Positions 7,577 to 14,906 of a DNA stretch of 16,044 nucleotides are shown here, piece after piece. The first letter of the stretch is position 1. Every line of letters starts with the position of its first letter. The position numbers and the translations under genes are program-made. The DNA is taken from contig WGSR01000015.1 of the NCBI GenBank assembly GCA_014871545.1, positions 1 to 16,044 of the forward strand. The letters run 5' to 3'. The notes below the pieces were generated by a model. It saw nothing but the letters and a program-made list of their open reading frames with translations, was not told where the DNA came from and ran no database searches. This DNA is from Collinsella sp. GTDB taxonomy: Bacteria; Actinomycetota; Coriobacteriia; Coriobacteriales; Coriobacteriaceae.

Positions 7577-7639
7577 GTATCCGCGCGGCCCATCCGCGTG
7601 ATACATAACGGGCGCACGGGGTCCCTACCTTTCGTTATG
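7577..7639 (+). repeat. Hairpins just after argG
   Basis: A first stem pairs GTATC 7577-7581 with GATAC 7600-7604, and inside it CGCGG 7584-7588 with CCGCG 7594-7598. A second pairs CATAACG 7604-7610 with CGTTATG 7633-7639. Neither has a T-run, so termination here is uncertain. They may stabilise the argG 3' end or be part of a longer leader for the downstream genes. Confidence 0.4.
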
Positions 7640-7693
7640 CTTGCTGACACTTCTTAACATCGGTGGCCCCTACGTTCCGCCCGCATATATGAC

Positions 7694-7751
7694 GCCGCGA
7701 CTGCGGCTGAGTCCGAGCCCCGCCGGGGTTGTCCGGCGGGGCTCCTTCTAT
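7694..7751 (+). terminator. GC-rich hairpin in the argG-argH gap, probable terminator
   Basis: A perfect 12-bp stem GAGCCCCGCCGG (7715-7726) with its complement (7733-7744) and a 6-nt loop is followed by CTTCTATC, a poor T-run. A smaller stem GCCGC/GCGGC (7694-7698 with 7703-7707) precedes it. It could be the argG terminator or a leader attenuator for the 56-codon ORF and argH. Confidence 0.6.
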
Positions 7752-7794
7752 CAATTTGGCGGCTCTGCGCCTATATATATGAGGAGTATCCATT

Positions 7795-7965
7795 ATGTTC
7801 AATGCTGTCGTGCATGCTTTACTTGCCCTCGCGCCCGAGCTCGATGCTGCAAAGGTCGAGGACGTCCCTATGAGCCTGAAGGCTTGGATTGACGGTTCGC
7901 AGGGCAACATCCGGAGGGAGACGTTGGGCGCCAAGTGCATGGTGCGTCACTTCTTTGCAAATTAG
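7795..7965 (+). CDS. Unrecognised 56-aa protein between argG and argH
   Basis: I do not recognise this protein. The ATG at 7795 has GAGGAG (7781-7786) eight bases upstream. The product begins MFNAVVHALLALAPELDAAK, contains the stretch MSLKAWIDGSQGNIRRE, and ends RHFFAN. It has no signal peptide or clear membrane segment; the first 20 residues could form an amphipathic helix. Codon use is G/C-ending in most positions, like the neighbouring genes, which favours real coding. It has an adjacent Arg pair encoded by CGG-AGG, codons rarely seen in the neighbours. It ends 118 bases before argH; that spacer has a small hairpin (ATCGC 8016-8020 with GCGAT 8025-8029). A role linked to arginine metabolism is only a guess from position. 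Confidence 0.5.
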   Translation: MFNAVVHALLALAPELDAAKVEDVPMSLKAWIDGSQGNIRRETLGAKCMVRHFFAN

Positions 7966-8083
7966 CTATATGGCCTCGCGCACGGTGGGGAATATGCAAA
8001 ACTAGCGGTTGAAAAATCGCTTTAGCGATATGGCGCATTGCTTTGGGCGCTTGTTTTGGTATTTGGAGAAAGGAGACGGTTCC

Positions 8084-9514
8084 ATGGCTCTTTGGGGCGG
8101 TCGTTTTGAGGCGGGCGTGGCCGAGGTCACGCAGGAGTTTGGCGCGTCGTTGCCGGTCGACAAGCATCTCTATAAGCAGGATATCGCCGGCTCTAAGGCA
8201 CATGCCAAGATGCTGGCCGCCCAGGGCATCATCAGTGCCGAGGACGAGCAGGCGATCGCCGAGGGCCTGACCGGAATCGAACAGGATATCGATGCCGGCA
8301 ACTTTACCTTCGATATCAACGACGAGGACATCCATATGTCCATCGAGAGCGAGCTGACGCGTCGCATCGGTGAGGCCGGTAAGCGCTTGCATACCGGGCG
8401 TTCGCGCAACGACCAGGTGGCGACCGATACGCGCCTGGGCGTCAAGGCGCTTGCCAAGGAGCTCATGGAGGCCAATCTTGAGCTGCGCTATGTGCTGGTG
8501 GATGCGGCCAAGAAGTACGACAAGGTGATTCTGCCGGGCTACACGCATATGCAGCACGCTCAGCCCGTGCTGCTGTCGCATCATCTGCTGGCATATTCCT
8601 GGATGTTCGCGCGTGACTTTACGCGCCTGAAGGCCGCCTTTGATGCCGCCGACAACTGCCCGCTGGGCGCTGCCGCGCTTGCCGGTACGAGCTATCCGCT
8701 CGATCGTCAGATGACGGCTGCCGAACTTGGCTTTGCGGGTGTGATTCCCAACTCGCTCGATGCGGTTTCCGACCGTGATTTCCTGCTCGATCTGCATTAT
8801 GCCGGCTCCGTCATGGCCATGCACCTGTCGCGTCTTTCCGAGGAGATCGTGCTGTGGTCGAGCTCCGAATTTGGCTTTATCACGCTCTCAGACTCCTACT
8901 CCACCGGCTCGTCTATCATGCCGCAGAAGAAGAACCCCGACTTTGCCGAGCTTATCCGCGGCAAGAGTGGCCGAGTCTATGGCAACCTGGTGCAGCTACT
9001 CGTGACCATGAAGGGCCTGCCCCTTGCTTATAACAAGGATTTGCAGGAGGACAAGGAGGGCGCTCTTGATACCGCTCACACGCTCATGCAGTGCCTGTCC
9101 GTTATGGCCGGAATGATTTCGACCTGGACCGTCAACGAGGATGCCATGGCGCGCGAGTGTGGCGTGGGACACCTTGCCGCTACCGATGTTGCCGATTACC
9201 TGGCTAAGCGTGGCCTGCCGTTCCGCGAGGCACACGCCGTGGTGGGCCATCTGGTCCTGATGTGCGAGAAGCGCGGCTGCAATCTTGAGGACCTGCCGTT
9301 TGAGGTGTTCCAGGAGGCAAGCCCGCTCTTTGAGCGCGACATTACCGAGGCGCTCGACATCCCGTCGATTGTCGCCGCGCGCACGACCGAGGGCGGTACC
9401 GCCCCTGCCGCCGTTGCCGTGCAGCTGCAGCGTGCCGAGGCGCAGCTCGTGGCCGATGAGGGCGTGTTTGGATCGCTGACCAAGGTCGTCGAGATGGGTC
9501 ACGGGGCAAAGTAA
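8084..9514 (+). CDS. argH: Argininosuccinate lyase
   Basis: A 476-residue enzyme of the fumarase/aspartase superfamily that splits argininosuccinate into arginine and fumarate, the final step of arginine synthesis; it acts as a cytosolic homotetramer. The family signature GSSIMPQKKNP (about 275-285, catalytic Ser near 277) is intact. The N-terminal MALWGGRFE, the HTGRSRNDQVATD segment and the GYTHMQHAQPV segment are also typical. The open frame extends upstream to 8009, but the ATG at 8084 is chosen because AAAGGAG lies 8 bases before it and the family N-terminus starts there. It follows the 56-codon ORF and ends in an intrinsic terminator. It works directly after ArgG in the pathway. Confidence 0.97.
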   Translation: MALWGGRFEAGVAEVTQEFGASLPVDKHLYKQDIAGSKAHAKMLAAQGIISAEDEQAIAEGLTGIEQDIDAGNFTFDINDEDIHMSIESELTRRIGEAGKRLHTGRSRNDQVATDTRLGVKALAKELMEANLELRYVLVDAAKKYDKVILPGYTHMQHAQPVLLSHHLLAYSWMFARDFTRLKAAFDAADNCPLGAAALAGTSYPLDRQMTAAELGFAGVIPNSLDAVSDRDFLLDLHYAGSVMAMHLSRLSEEIVLWSSSEFGFITLSDSYSTGSSIMPQKKNPDFAELIRGKSGRVYGNLVQLLVTMKGLPLAYNKDLQEDKEGALDTAHTLMQCLSVMAGMISTWTVNEDAMARECGVGHLAATDVADYLAKRGLPFREAHAVVGHLVLMCEKRGCNLEDLPFEVFQEASPLFERDITEALDIPSIVAARTTEGGTAPAAVAVQLQRAEAQLVADEGVFGSLTKVVEMGHGAK

Positions 9515-9564
9515 GGGTTTGGCTGAAGCGGTTTTGGCCATTTATTGATAAATCGTTTTCGCTT

Positions 9565-9598
9565 TACGGGCGTCTGCTGTTGCGGGCGCCCGTATTTT
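9565..9598 (+). terminator. Intrinsic terminator of argH
   Basis: An 8-bp stem TACGGGCG (9565-9572) with CGCCCGTA (9587-9594) and a 14-nt loop is followed by TTTTG, about 50 bases after the argH stop. Confidence 0.75.
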
Positions 9599-9680
9599 GT
9601 TGCTATGGGGGAGGGGCTTGTCGAGAACTTCTGTAGGACCTTTGGGCAGGTTGTGAAGGGGGTGCGTTCACGGGCGACAA

Positions 9681-9721
9681 CCGACCGTCCGCTCGGTTCG
9701 ATGCGGTTGATGGGCGGTCGG
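9681..9721. repeat. Inverted repeat in the gene-free argH-ndk gap
   Basis: CCGACCGTCC (9681-9690) pairs with GGGCGGTCGG (9712-9721) with one wobble around a 21-nt loop. An alternative stem CAACC/GGTTG (9679-9683 with 9705-9709) overlaps it. The 384-base gap 9515-9898 otherwise holds the argH terminator, a direct repeat and the ndk promoter. A 43-codon ORF at 9605-9733 has no convincing coding character. Confidence 0.5.
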
Positions 9722-9764
9722 ATGGTACTCTAATCGGGCTTCGAAACAGAAGTGACACATATGG

Positions 9765-9796
9765 AGCGTTTTAATAAATTGCAGCGTTTCAATAAA
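9765..9796 (+). repeat. 14-bp direct repeat upstream of the ndk promoter
   Basis: AGCGTTTTAATAAA (9765-9778) and AGCGTTTCAATAAA (9783-9796) match at 13 of 14 positions, with starts 18 bases apart, ending 10 bases before the ndk -35. They could be tandem binding sites for a regulator, or an A/T-rich upstream promoter element. Confidence 0.55.
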
Positions 9797-9806
9797 CAGC
9801 TTTTTG

Positions 9807-9835
9807 TTTAACTGCAGCTAAAACTCTGTTACGAT
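9807..9835 (+). promoter_or_regulatory. Promoter of ndk
   Basis: TTTAAC (9807-9812), a 17-base spacer and TACGAT (9830-9835), with a TG-n extension at 9827-9829, predict a start near 9842 and a leader of about 57 bases. Confidence 0.6.
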
Positions 9836-9898
9836 GCAGTCCAGGCGGGTGCCGGAATGGGACTTGGGCACGCGCGAACCTACTTGAAAGGCTACCTT

Positions 9899-10303
9899 AT
9901 GGCTATCGAGAAGACTTTCATCATGATTAAGCCCGACGCCGTGCGCGACCGCAAGATCGGCGAGATCGTTGCTCGCATTGAGCGCAGCGGCCTTGTCATC
10001 GAGCGCATGGAGATGACCACGCTCGAGCGCGCTACCGTCGAGGAGCACTACGCCCATCTGGCCGACAAGCCCTTCTTTGGGGGTCTCTGCGACTTTATGA
10101 CGAGCGGTCCGGTCGTCAAGATGGTCGTTTCCGGTCTCTCCGCTGTCTCCAAGATGCGCACCCTTATGGGCGCTACTAACCCGCTTGATGCTGCCCCCGG
10201 CACCATTCGCGGCGACTTTGCTGTCGATGTCAACGCCAACGTGATCCACGGCTCCGACTGCCTGGAGAACGCCGAGATCGAGATCAAGCGCTTTTTTGGC
10301 TAA
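9899..10303 (+). CDS. ndk: Nucleoside diphosphate kinase
   Basis: A 134-residue enzyme that transfers the gamma phosphate of ATP to other nucleoside diphosphates through a phosphohistidine intermediate, balancing NTP and dNTP pools in the cytosol. The N-terminal TFIMIKPDAVRD, and NVIHGSD with the active-site histidine at about residue 117, are the standard family marks; the C-terminal ENAEIEIKRFF is also typical. Length is normal for bacterial Ndk. The frame is open from 9857, but the ATG at 9899 has GAAAGG 7 bases upstream and is where homology begins. It is a single-gene unit with its own promoter and an intrinsic terminator, convergent with rpiB. Confidence 0.97.
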   Translation: MAIEKTFIMIKPDAVRDRKIGEIVARIERSGLVIERMEMTTLERATVEEHYAHLADKPFFGGLCDFMTSGPVVKMVVSGLSAVSKMRTLMGATNPLDAAPGTIRGDFAVDVNANVIHGSDCLENAEIEIKRFFG

Positions 10304-10341
10304 ACCAGCTTTGACTCCTTAAAGCTGTTAGCGTGTGGCTT

Positions 10342-10378
10342 GGGCGCTGCGGAATTCCATCCGCGGCGCCCTTTTTAT
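10342..10378 (+). terminator. Intrinsic terminator of ndk
   Basis: A 12-bp stem with one wobble (10342-10353 with 10360-10371) and loop ATTCCA is followed by TTTTTATT. It lies 38 bases after the ndk stop. Confidence 0.9.
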
Positions 10379-10392
10379 TCCAAAATCTATGA

Positions 10393-10429
10393 AGGGGCCC
10401 GCTCGGACATGAGTTACGAGCGGGCCCCT
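10393..10429 (-). terminator. Hairpin terminator of rpiB
   Basis: A perfect 13-bp stem AGGGGCCCGCTCG (10393-10405) with 10417-10429 and an 11-nt loop lies 26 bases beyond the rpiB stop. On the minus strand it is followed by TCATAGATTTTGG, a weak T-run. Together with the ndk terminator it insulates the convergent pair. Confidence 0.75.
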
Positions 10430-10455
10430 GCTGTTAGCTTGTGGCACTGAGTAGT

Positions 10456-10923
10456 TTAGGCCTCGTCGACGACCTTGAGGCCGCGCGTGTGGTCGATCTC
10501 GTTGAGGAGGTTAACGCGACGCTCGTGACGACCGCCCTCAAACTCGGCGTCGAGCCACTCGTCGACAATCATCTTGGCGAGCTCGGAGCCCACGACGCGG
10601 GCGCCAAAGGCGAGCACGTTGGTGTTGTTGTGCATGCGCGAGAGCTTGGCGCTGAAGGGCTCGGAGCATACGACGGCGCGAACACCTTCGACCTTGTTGG
10701 CGGCCAGGCTGATGCCGACGCCGGTACCGCAGATCAGGATACCCAGGTCGACGTCACCGTTGGCCACGGCCTTACCCACCTTGTAGCCGGCGATGGGGTA
10801 ATCGAAGCTCTCGGAGGTGTCGGTGCCAAAGTTCACGACCTCGCAGCCGCGCTCCTTCAGGTGCTCGGAGATGATGTTCTTGAGCTCGACGGCGGCGTGG
10901 TCGTTACCGATACCGATCTTCAT
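10456..10923 (-). CDS. rpiB: Ribose-5-phosphate isomerase B
   Basis: A 155-residue enzyme of the RpiB/LacAB family that interconverts ribulose 5-phosphate and ribose 5-phosphate in the non-oxidative pentose phosphate pathway. Visible marks are the N-terminal GNDHAAVELK (D8-H9), DYP at 41-43, the catalytic loop GILICGTGVGISLAANK (C65, G66-T67-G68), RMHNNTNVLAFGAR (H98, N99) and the C-terminal FEGGRHERR. The usual SDHAG is GNDHAA here, a mild departure. A related sugar isomerase of the same family, such as an allose- or galactose-6-phosphate isomerase subunit, is possible, but the catalytic Cys and general features fit RpiB. The ATG at 10923 has GAGAGG about 9 bases upstream. A minus-strand TTGACC at 11029-11024 may be part of its promoter. 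Confidence 0.93.
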   Translation of the reverse strand: MKIGIGNDHAAVELKNIISEHLKERGCEVVNFGTDTSESFDYPIAGYKVGKAVANGDVDLGILICGTGVGISLAANKVEGVRAVVCSEPFSAKLSRMHNNTNVLAFGARVVGSELAKMIVDEWLDAEFEGGRHERRVNLLNEIDHTRGLKVVDEA

Positions 10924-11004
10924 GAGTGGTTCCTCTCTGGTCCGTGCGGCGGAATTGCTAAAGGTTTTACCGCGTTCGACTGCATGATAGCGCGACTTTT
11001 GTGT

Positions 11005-11023
11005 AAACGCTCGGGCGTTTTTT
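11005..11023 (+). repeat. Small hairpin with T-run in the divergent rpiB/CyuA-family gap
   Basis: AAACGC (11005-11010) pairs with GCGTTT (11015-11020) around TCGG and is followed by TTT. It resembles a small terminator on the plus strand, but no plus-strand gene ends nearby, so it may be an operator. AACGC also recurs at 11029, 11068 and 11089. Confidence 0.3.
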
Positions 11024-11128
11024 GGTCAAACGCTTTAGCATGCAACAAGACTAGCTTTTCATGTATTAACGCTGTCAGTTTGCGCTTGAACGCCGTCCGC
11101 CGGAACTTGGGTTGCGGTTTTTGATGCA

Positions 11129-11158
11129 TTGTTATCAAATAAAAGAGCTAACTATTAT
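11129..11158 (+). promoter_or_regulatory. Promoter of the CyuA-family gene
   Basis: TTGTTA (11129-11134), an 18-base spacer and TATTAT (11153-11158) predict a start near 11165, about 30 bases before the ATG. Confidence 0.65.
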
Positions 11159-11194
11159 CGAGAGCCCAGCCCGTTATACAAGTAGGAGATATCT

Positions 11195-12514
11195 ATGCCT
11201 GCCGATTCCATCCGTGATGCCGCGTTTTGCGATGTTTTGAACCGCGAACTTGTCTGTGCACTCGGCTGCACCGAGCCCATTGCCGTTGCCTATGCGGCGG
11301 CGCTGGCGAGTCAGACGCTCGGTTGCGAACCCGATCATATGGATGTTGCCTGCTCGGGCAACATCATCAAGAACGTCAAGAGCGTGACCGTGCCCAACTC
11401 GGGCGGTATGCACGGTATTGAGGCCGCGGCCGTGCTGGGTGCCGTGGGCGGCGACGCTAAGAGCGCGCTCGAGGTTCTCGAGAGCGTTAACGATGAAGAC
11501 CGCGCTCGCGTGGCCGAGCTCCTCGCTGACGCCGGCTACTGCGATGTGTCGCTTGTCGAGGGAGTGCCCAACCTCTACATCAAGGTGACTGCGACGGCTG
11601 GGGGCCATACCGCGGTCGTCGAGATTACCGACCACCACACCAATGTTACGTGCCATACGCTCGACGGTATTCCGGTGTGCGGCAAGTCGGCGGGGGAGTG
11701 TGCCGCCTGCGCCGAGCGCGTCGTGGCCGAGCGTGCGGCAGATAGCGCCGATACGCCCATGTCGATTGAGTCCATCGTCGACTTTATCGAGGACGGTGAC
11801 ATTGAGGACGCCCGCGCTGCCGTTGAGCGTCAGATTGAGCTGAACGGTGCGATCAGTGCCGAGGGCCTGGCGCACGCTTGGGGCGCCGAGGTTGGCCGTA
11901 CGCTGTTGGGCGCTCGTGCCGATGACGTCGCCTGCCGTGCCCGTGCCCGTGCAGCCGCCGGGTCCGACGCCCGCATGAACGGCTGCGCGCTGCCGGTCGC
12001 CATCGTGTGCGGCTCGGGCAATCAGGGCATTACCTGTGCCTTGCCCGTTATGGAGTATGCCGAGTATTTGCGCTGCGACCATGATCGCCTGGTGCGCGCC
12101 GTGATGCTGTCTGATCTGATCGCCGTGCATATCAAGAGCTATATTGGTGCGCTCTCGGCGTTTTGCGGTGCTATTTGCGCCGCATGCGGTGCCGGTGCTG
12201 CGATTACCTGGCTGTGTGGTGGCACGCGCGAGCAGATTGGCGCGACGGTTTCGAACACGCTCGGTAACGTGGGCGGCATCGTGTGCGATGGCGCCAAGGC
12301 AAGCTGTGCCGCCAAGATTTCCGCTGCCGTTGACGCTGCGATTCTGGGCCACGATATGGCCATGCAGGGCCGCGGCTTCCGCGCCGGTGAGGGCCTCATT
12401 CAGGATACCGTCGAGCAGACGATCGCCAGCATGGGCTATGTGGGCCGCGTGGGCATGAAAGATACCGACGTCGAGATCCTCAACATCATGATCGGCAAGA
12501 CTCGAGTTTGTTAG
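11195..12514 (+). CDS. L-cysteine desulfidase family protein (UPF0597, CyuA/YhaM-like)
   Basis: A 439-residue member of the family often annotated as serine dehydratase alpha-like or UPF0597. Studied relatives (archaeal cysteine desulfidase, E. coli CyuA) use an oxygen-sensitive iron-sulfur cluster to break L-cysteine into pyruvate, ammonia and sulfide. Conserved stretches are ALGCTEPIAVA (C25), ACSGNIIKNV (C53), VCGSGNQGI (about 271-279) and IVCDGAKASCAAKI (C364, C371), which include the likely active-site and cluster cysteines. A glycine/alanine-rich cysteine cluster (C324, C328, C331) is also present. The ATG has AGGAG six bases upstream. Cysteine catabolism with sulfide release is the best inference; L-serine dehydration is the alternative. 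Its TAG stop overlaps the stop of the convergent HAD gene. Confidence 0.9.
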   Translation: MPADSIRDAAFCDVLNRELVCALGCTEPIAVAYAAALASQTLGCEPDHMDVACSGNIIKNVKSVTVPNSGGMHGIEAAAVLGAVGGDAKSALEVLESVNDEDRARVAELLADAGYCDVSLVEGVPNLYIKVTATAGGHTAVVEITDHHTNVTCHTLDGIPVCGKSAGECAACAERVVAERAADSADTPMSIESIVDFIEDGDIEDARAAVERQIELNGAISAEGLAHAWGAEVGRTLLGARADDVACRARARAAAGSDARMNGCALPVAIVCGSGNQGITCALPVMEYAEYLRCDHDRLVRAVMLSDLIAVHIKSYIGALSAFCGAICAACGAGAAITWLCGGTREQIGATVSNTLGNVGGIVCDGAKASCAAKISAAVDAAILGHDMAMQGRGFRAGEGLIQDTVEQTIASMGYVGRVGMKDTDVEILNIMIGKTRVC

Positions 12515-13269
12515 GACAGTACGTCGGCTATTTGGTGTTCGTAGAAGGCTTCTACTACGGCGTTGAAGTCGTGGGCGAAGTCTTCCATGGTTCCGCGCCA
12601 GGTGGCTCGGCTGGGCTTGCCTTGGCCCACATAGGCAGTCTGAATGCCGCAGGCGGGGCTGGGGAAGTCGCGCTTGGGGTCGTTGCCCACCATGAGGACC
12701 TCGTGCGGCTCGAGCCCCATCACCTGAAGCTGCTCTAGATAGTAGGTGGCATCGGGCTTGCAGCGGGTGGTGTTTCCCATGTGCGTGACGAGCTCAAAGG
12801 GGGCGTCGGCCAGGTCGCCCCAACTCATGCGGCACTCGATGGCCCCCTGCGGAAAGCTGGGGTTGGTAAAGAGCGCGCAACGCAGTCCTGCATCCTGTAC
12901 GGCCTGAAGCGCGGCATGTGCGCCGGGCATGGCGTGGGCGTTGATGACATCGTCGTTCTTGTACGGAAGAACTTCGCGGTCGTAGTAGGTAAACGCCTCG
13001 TAGATGAGTGGGTCCGAGAGGCAAATGCCGCACCGGCGCTCAACCTCTTCTTGGTAGAACTCAAGATTGGTGCGATTATCCGTGCCGCTTCGGCGATTGG
13101 CGTTGAGGTCGACCAAGATGGTGCCGAGGCGCGCCATCGTGCCACCGTGGCTGCGGCGACCAATATCCGCGAGCATCGACGAGACATCCTTAAAATAGCG
13201 AAGGATGAACGCGTTGAGGTTGATGCTAAGAAGCGTTTCGTCCATATCGAAAACGACTGCTTTGAGCAC
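12511..13269 (-). CDS. HAD family hydrolase (type IA-like)
   Basis: A 252-residue haloacid dehalogenase superfamily protein. Motif I is VFDMDETLL (D8, D10), motif II is LFTNPS (T135), the motif III lysine is K171 in RCKPD, and motif IV is VGNDPKRD (D197, D201). The helical insertion between motifs I and II (about 15-110) fits a C1 cap, placing it near type IA. Substrate is unknown. The start is GTG at 13269-13267, supported by AGAAAGG about 8 bases upstream on the minus strand. Its TAA (12513-12511) overlaps the TAG of the convergent CyuA-family gene, so no terminator lies between them. It diverges from rpsA. Confidence 0.9.
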   Translation of the reverse strand: MLKAVVFDMDETLLSINLNAFILRYFKDVSSMLADIGRRSHGGTMARLGTILVDLNANRRSGTDNRTNLEFYQEEVERRCGICLSDPLIYEAFTYYDREVLPYKNDDVINAHAMPGAHAALQAVQDAGLRCALFTNPSFPQGAIECRMSWGDLADAPFELVTHMGNTTRCKPDATYYLEQLQVMGLEPHEVLMVGNDPKRDFPSPACGIQTAYVGQGKPSRATWRGTMEDFAHDFNAVVEAFYEHQIADVLS

Positions 13270-13425
13270 GCGGGCACCTTTCTCGAAAAATCGTTCCAGA
13301 ATCGTTGGCTCCGGATACTTTACCTCAAAGGCGTATGGGCAAACTGCTTATCGTCAAGTTGTGGAGGCGGCTGTCCATAAGATTACGAAAAAGTCTCCAC
13401 ACGAGTAAAAAATCGCAGTTCACGC

Positions 13426-13454
13426 TTGAAATCGAACTCATTTCCCCGTAACCT
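13426..13454 (+). promoter_or_regulatory. Possible rpsA promoter
   Basis: TTGAAA (13426-13431), a 17-base spacer and TAACCT (13449-13454) would give a leader of about 125 bases. The 316-base gap 13270-13585 also holds a 7-bp inverted repeat (TGTGGAG 13360-13366 with CTCCACA 13395-13401) and presumably the leftward HAD promoter, which I could not place. Confidence 0.45.
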
Positions 13455-13556
13455 ATACGAACGTGATTGCATAAGCGTCACATTAGTATCTGTCGGCTCC
13501 CGAGTGTTCCTAAACGTTGTGTGCTTGTCGCACCCTTCTGTAGGTCCTAGCAATCG

Positions 13557-13581
13557 GGGCCCCGTAGTTCGAAAGGGGTCC
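13557..13581 (+). promoter_or_regulatory. Hairpin covering the rpsA ribosome binding site
   Basis: GGGCCCC (13557-13563) can pair with GGGGTCC (13575-13581), seven pairs with one G-U, around an 11-nt loop. The right arm contains the GGGG of the Shine-Dalgarno site GAAAGGGG (13571-13578), so folding would hide it. Translational control of rpsA, for example by S1 itself, is inferred. Confidence 0.45.
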
Positions 13582-13585
13582 ACCT

Positions 13586-14752
13586 TTGAGTGAGATTCAG
13601 AACTCGTCCATTTTCTCTCTTGACGATGTCAATGAGGAGGAGATGAACAACCTCATCGACGGTACGATTACCGACTTTGATGAGGGCGATCTCGTTAACG
13701 GCACTGTCGTCAAGATCGAGCATGACGAGGTGCTCGTTGACATCGGATTCAAGTCCGAGGGCGTTATCCCGGTCCGCGAGCTGTCCATCCGCAAGGACGC
13801 TAACCCTGCAGACATCGTTGCACTCGGTGATCCCATCGAGGCTCTGGTTCTCCAGAAGGAGGACAAGGACGGTCGTCTGGTCCTGTCCAAGAAGCGTGCC
13901 GAGTACGAGCGTGCTTGGAACCGCATCGAGGAGAAGTTCAACTCCGGCGAGAACGTCGAGGGCGAGGTTATCGAGGTTGTCAAGGGCGGCCTGATCCTCG
14001 ACATCGGCCTGCGTGGCTTCCTGCCCGCATCCCTCGTCGACCTCCGTCGTGTCAAGGACCTCACCTCCTACATGGGCACCCGCATCGAGGCCCGCGTCAT
14101 CGAGATGGACCGCAACCGCAACAACGTCGTCCTCTCCCGTCGCGTCGTGCTCGAGGAGTCCCGTAAGGCCGAGCGCTCCGAGATTCTGTCCAAGCTCAAG
14201 TCTGGCATGCGTCTCCAGGGCACCGTTTCCTCCATCGTCGACTTCGGCGCCTTCGTCGACCTCGGCGGTATCGACGGCCTCATCCACATTTCCGAGCTCT
14301 CCTGGAACCACGTCAACCATCCTTCCGAGGTTGTCAAGGTCGGCCAGGAGGTCGAGGTCGAGGTTCTCGACGTCGATCTCAACCGCGAGCGCATCTCCCT
14401 GGGTCTCAAGCAGACCACCGAGGATCCGTGGCGCGCACTGGTCAAGAAGTACCCCGTCGGCGCTATCGTCGAGGGCACTGTGACCAAGCTTGTCCCGTTC
14501 GGCGCTTTCGTCGACCTGGGCGAGGGCATCGAGGGCCTGGTGCACATCTCCGAGATGGCCAACAAGCACGTCGACCAGCCTTCTCAGGTCACCCACGTGG
14601 GCGACAAGGTTCAGGTCAAGGTCATGGAGATCGACCTCGACCGTCGTCGTATCTCCCTGTCCATGAAGTCTGCTGCTGAGACTCTGGGCGTCGAGATCGA
14701 GGTTACCCCGCTGCCTTCCGAGAAGAAGGACGAGGAGACCGACGCCGAGTAA
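13586..14752 (+). CDS. rpsA: 30S ribosomal protein S1
   Basis: A 388-residue RNA-binding protein that helps recruit mRNA to the 30S subunit. Four S1 (OB-fold) domains are visible at about 34-103, 121-186, 207-275 and 292-362. The last two are the most canonical, with FGAFVDLG, GLIHISELSW or GLVHISEMA, and ending RISLGLK or RISLSMK. E. coli S1 has six domains; four is usual in actinobacteria and other Gram-positives. The acidic N-terminus (SLDDVNEEEMNNLIDG) is of a common type in such proteins. The start is TTG at 13586, with GAAAGGGG seven bases upstream; no in-frame ATG lies near. The C-terminus is short and charged. It is followed by an intrinsic terminator, as a single-gene unit. Confidence 0.95.
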   Translation: MSEIQNSSIFSLDDVNEEEMNNLIDGTITDFDEGDLVNGTVVKIEHDEVLVDIGFKSEGVIPVRELSIRKDANPADIVALGDPIEALVLQKEDKDGRLVLSKKRAEYERAWNRIEEKFNSGENVEGEVIEVVKGGLILDIGLRGFLPASLVDLRRVKDLTSYMGTRIEARVIEMDRNRNNVVLSRRVVLEESRKAERSEILSKLKSGMRLQGTVSSIVDFGAFVDLGGIDGLIHISELSWNHVNHPSEVVKVGQEVEVEVLDVDLNRERISLGLKQTTEDPWRALVKKYPVGAIVEGTVTKLVPFGAFVDLGEGIEGLVHISEMANKHVDQPSQVTHVGDKVQVKVMEIDLDRRRISLSMKSAAETLGVEIEVTPLPSEKKDEETDAE

Positions 14753-14778
14753 ATCGGTTTGACGATCACTTGTTTTAA

Positions 14779-14810
14779 GGGATCCGTCCGCAATGGACGG
14801 GTCCCTTTTT
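14779..14810 (+). terminator. Intrinsic terminator of rpsA
   Basis: An 11-bp stem GGGATCCGTCC (14779-14789) with 14795-14805, one wobble and a 5-nt loop, is followed by TTTTT. It begins 26 bases after the rpsA stop. Confidence 0.93.
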
Positions 14811-14906
14811 GCATTTCCTGCCGAGATGCGCGATGCTGCCCGTGTGCAATGCCGCCTAGGCTGTTCACGGGCTATTAGGTTGTTGGTGCATGAAAAATGC
14901 CGACAT

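Noticed and set aside
6130..8083. T-box riboswitch in the argG or argH leader
   Set aside because: No T-box consensus (AGGGTGGnACCGCG) or plausible specifier loop is seen in either gap.
9605..9733. 43-codon ORF between argH and ndk
   Set aside because: No convincing ribosome binding site; it overlaps an inverted repeat, and composition gives no coding signal.
11174..12352. 392-codon open frame opposite the CyuA-family gene
   Set aside because: Antisense shadow of a gene with clear conserved motifs; no ribosome binding site or known domain.
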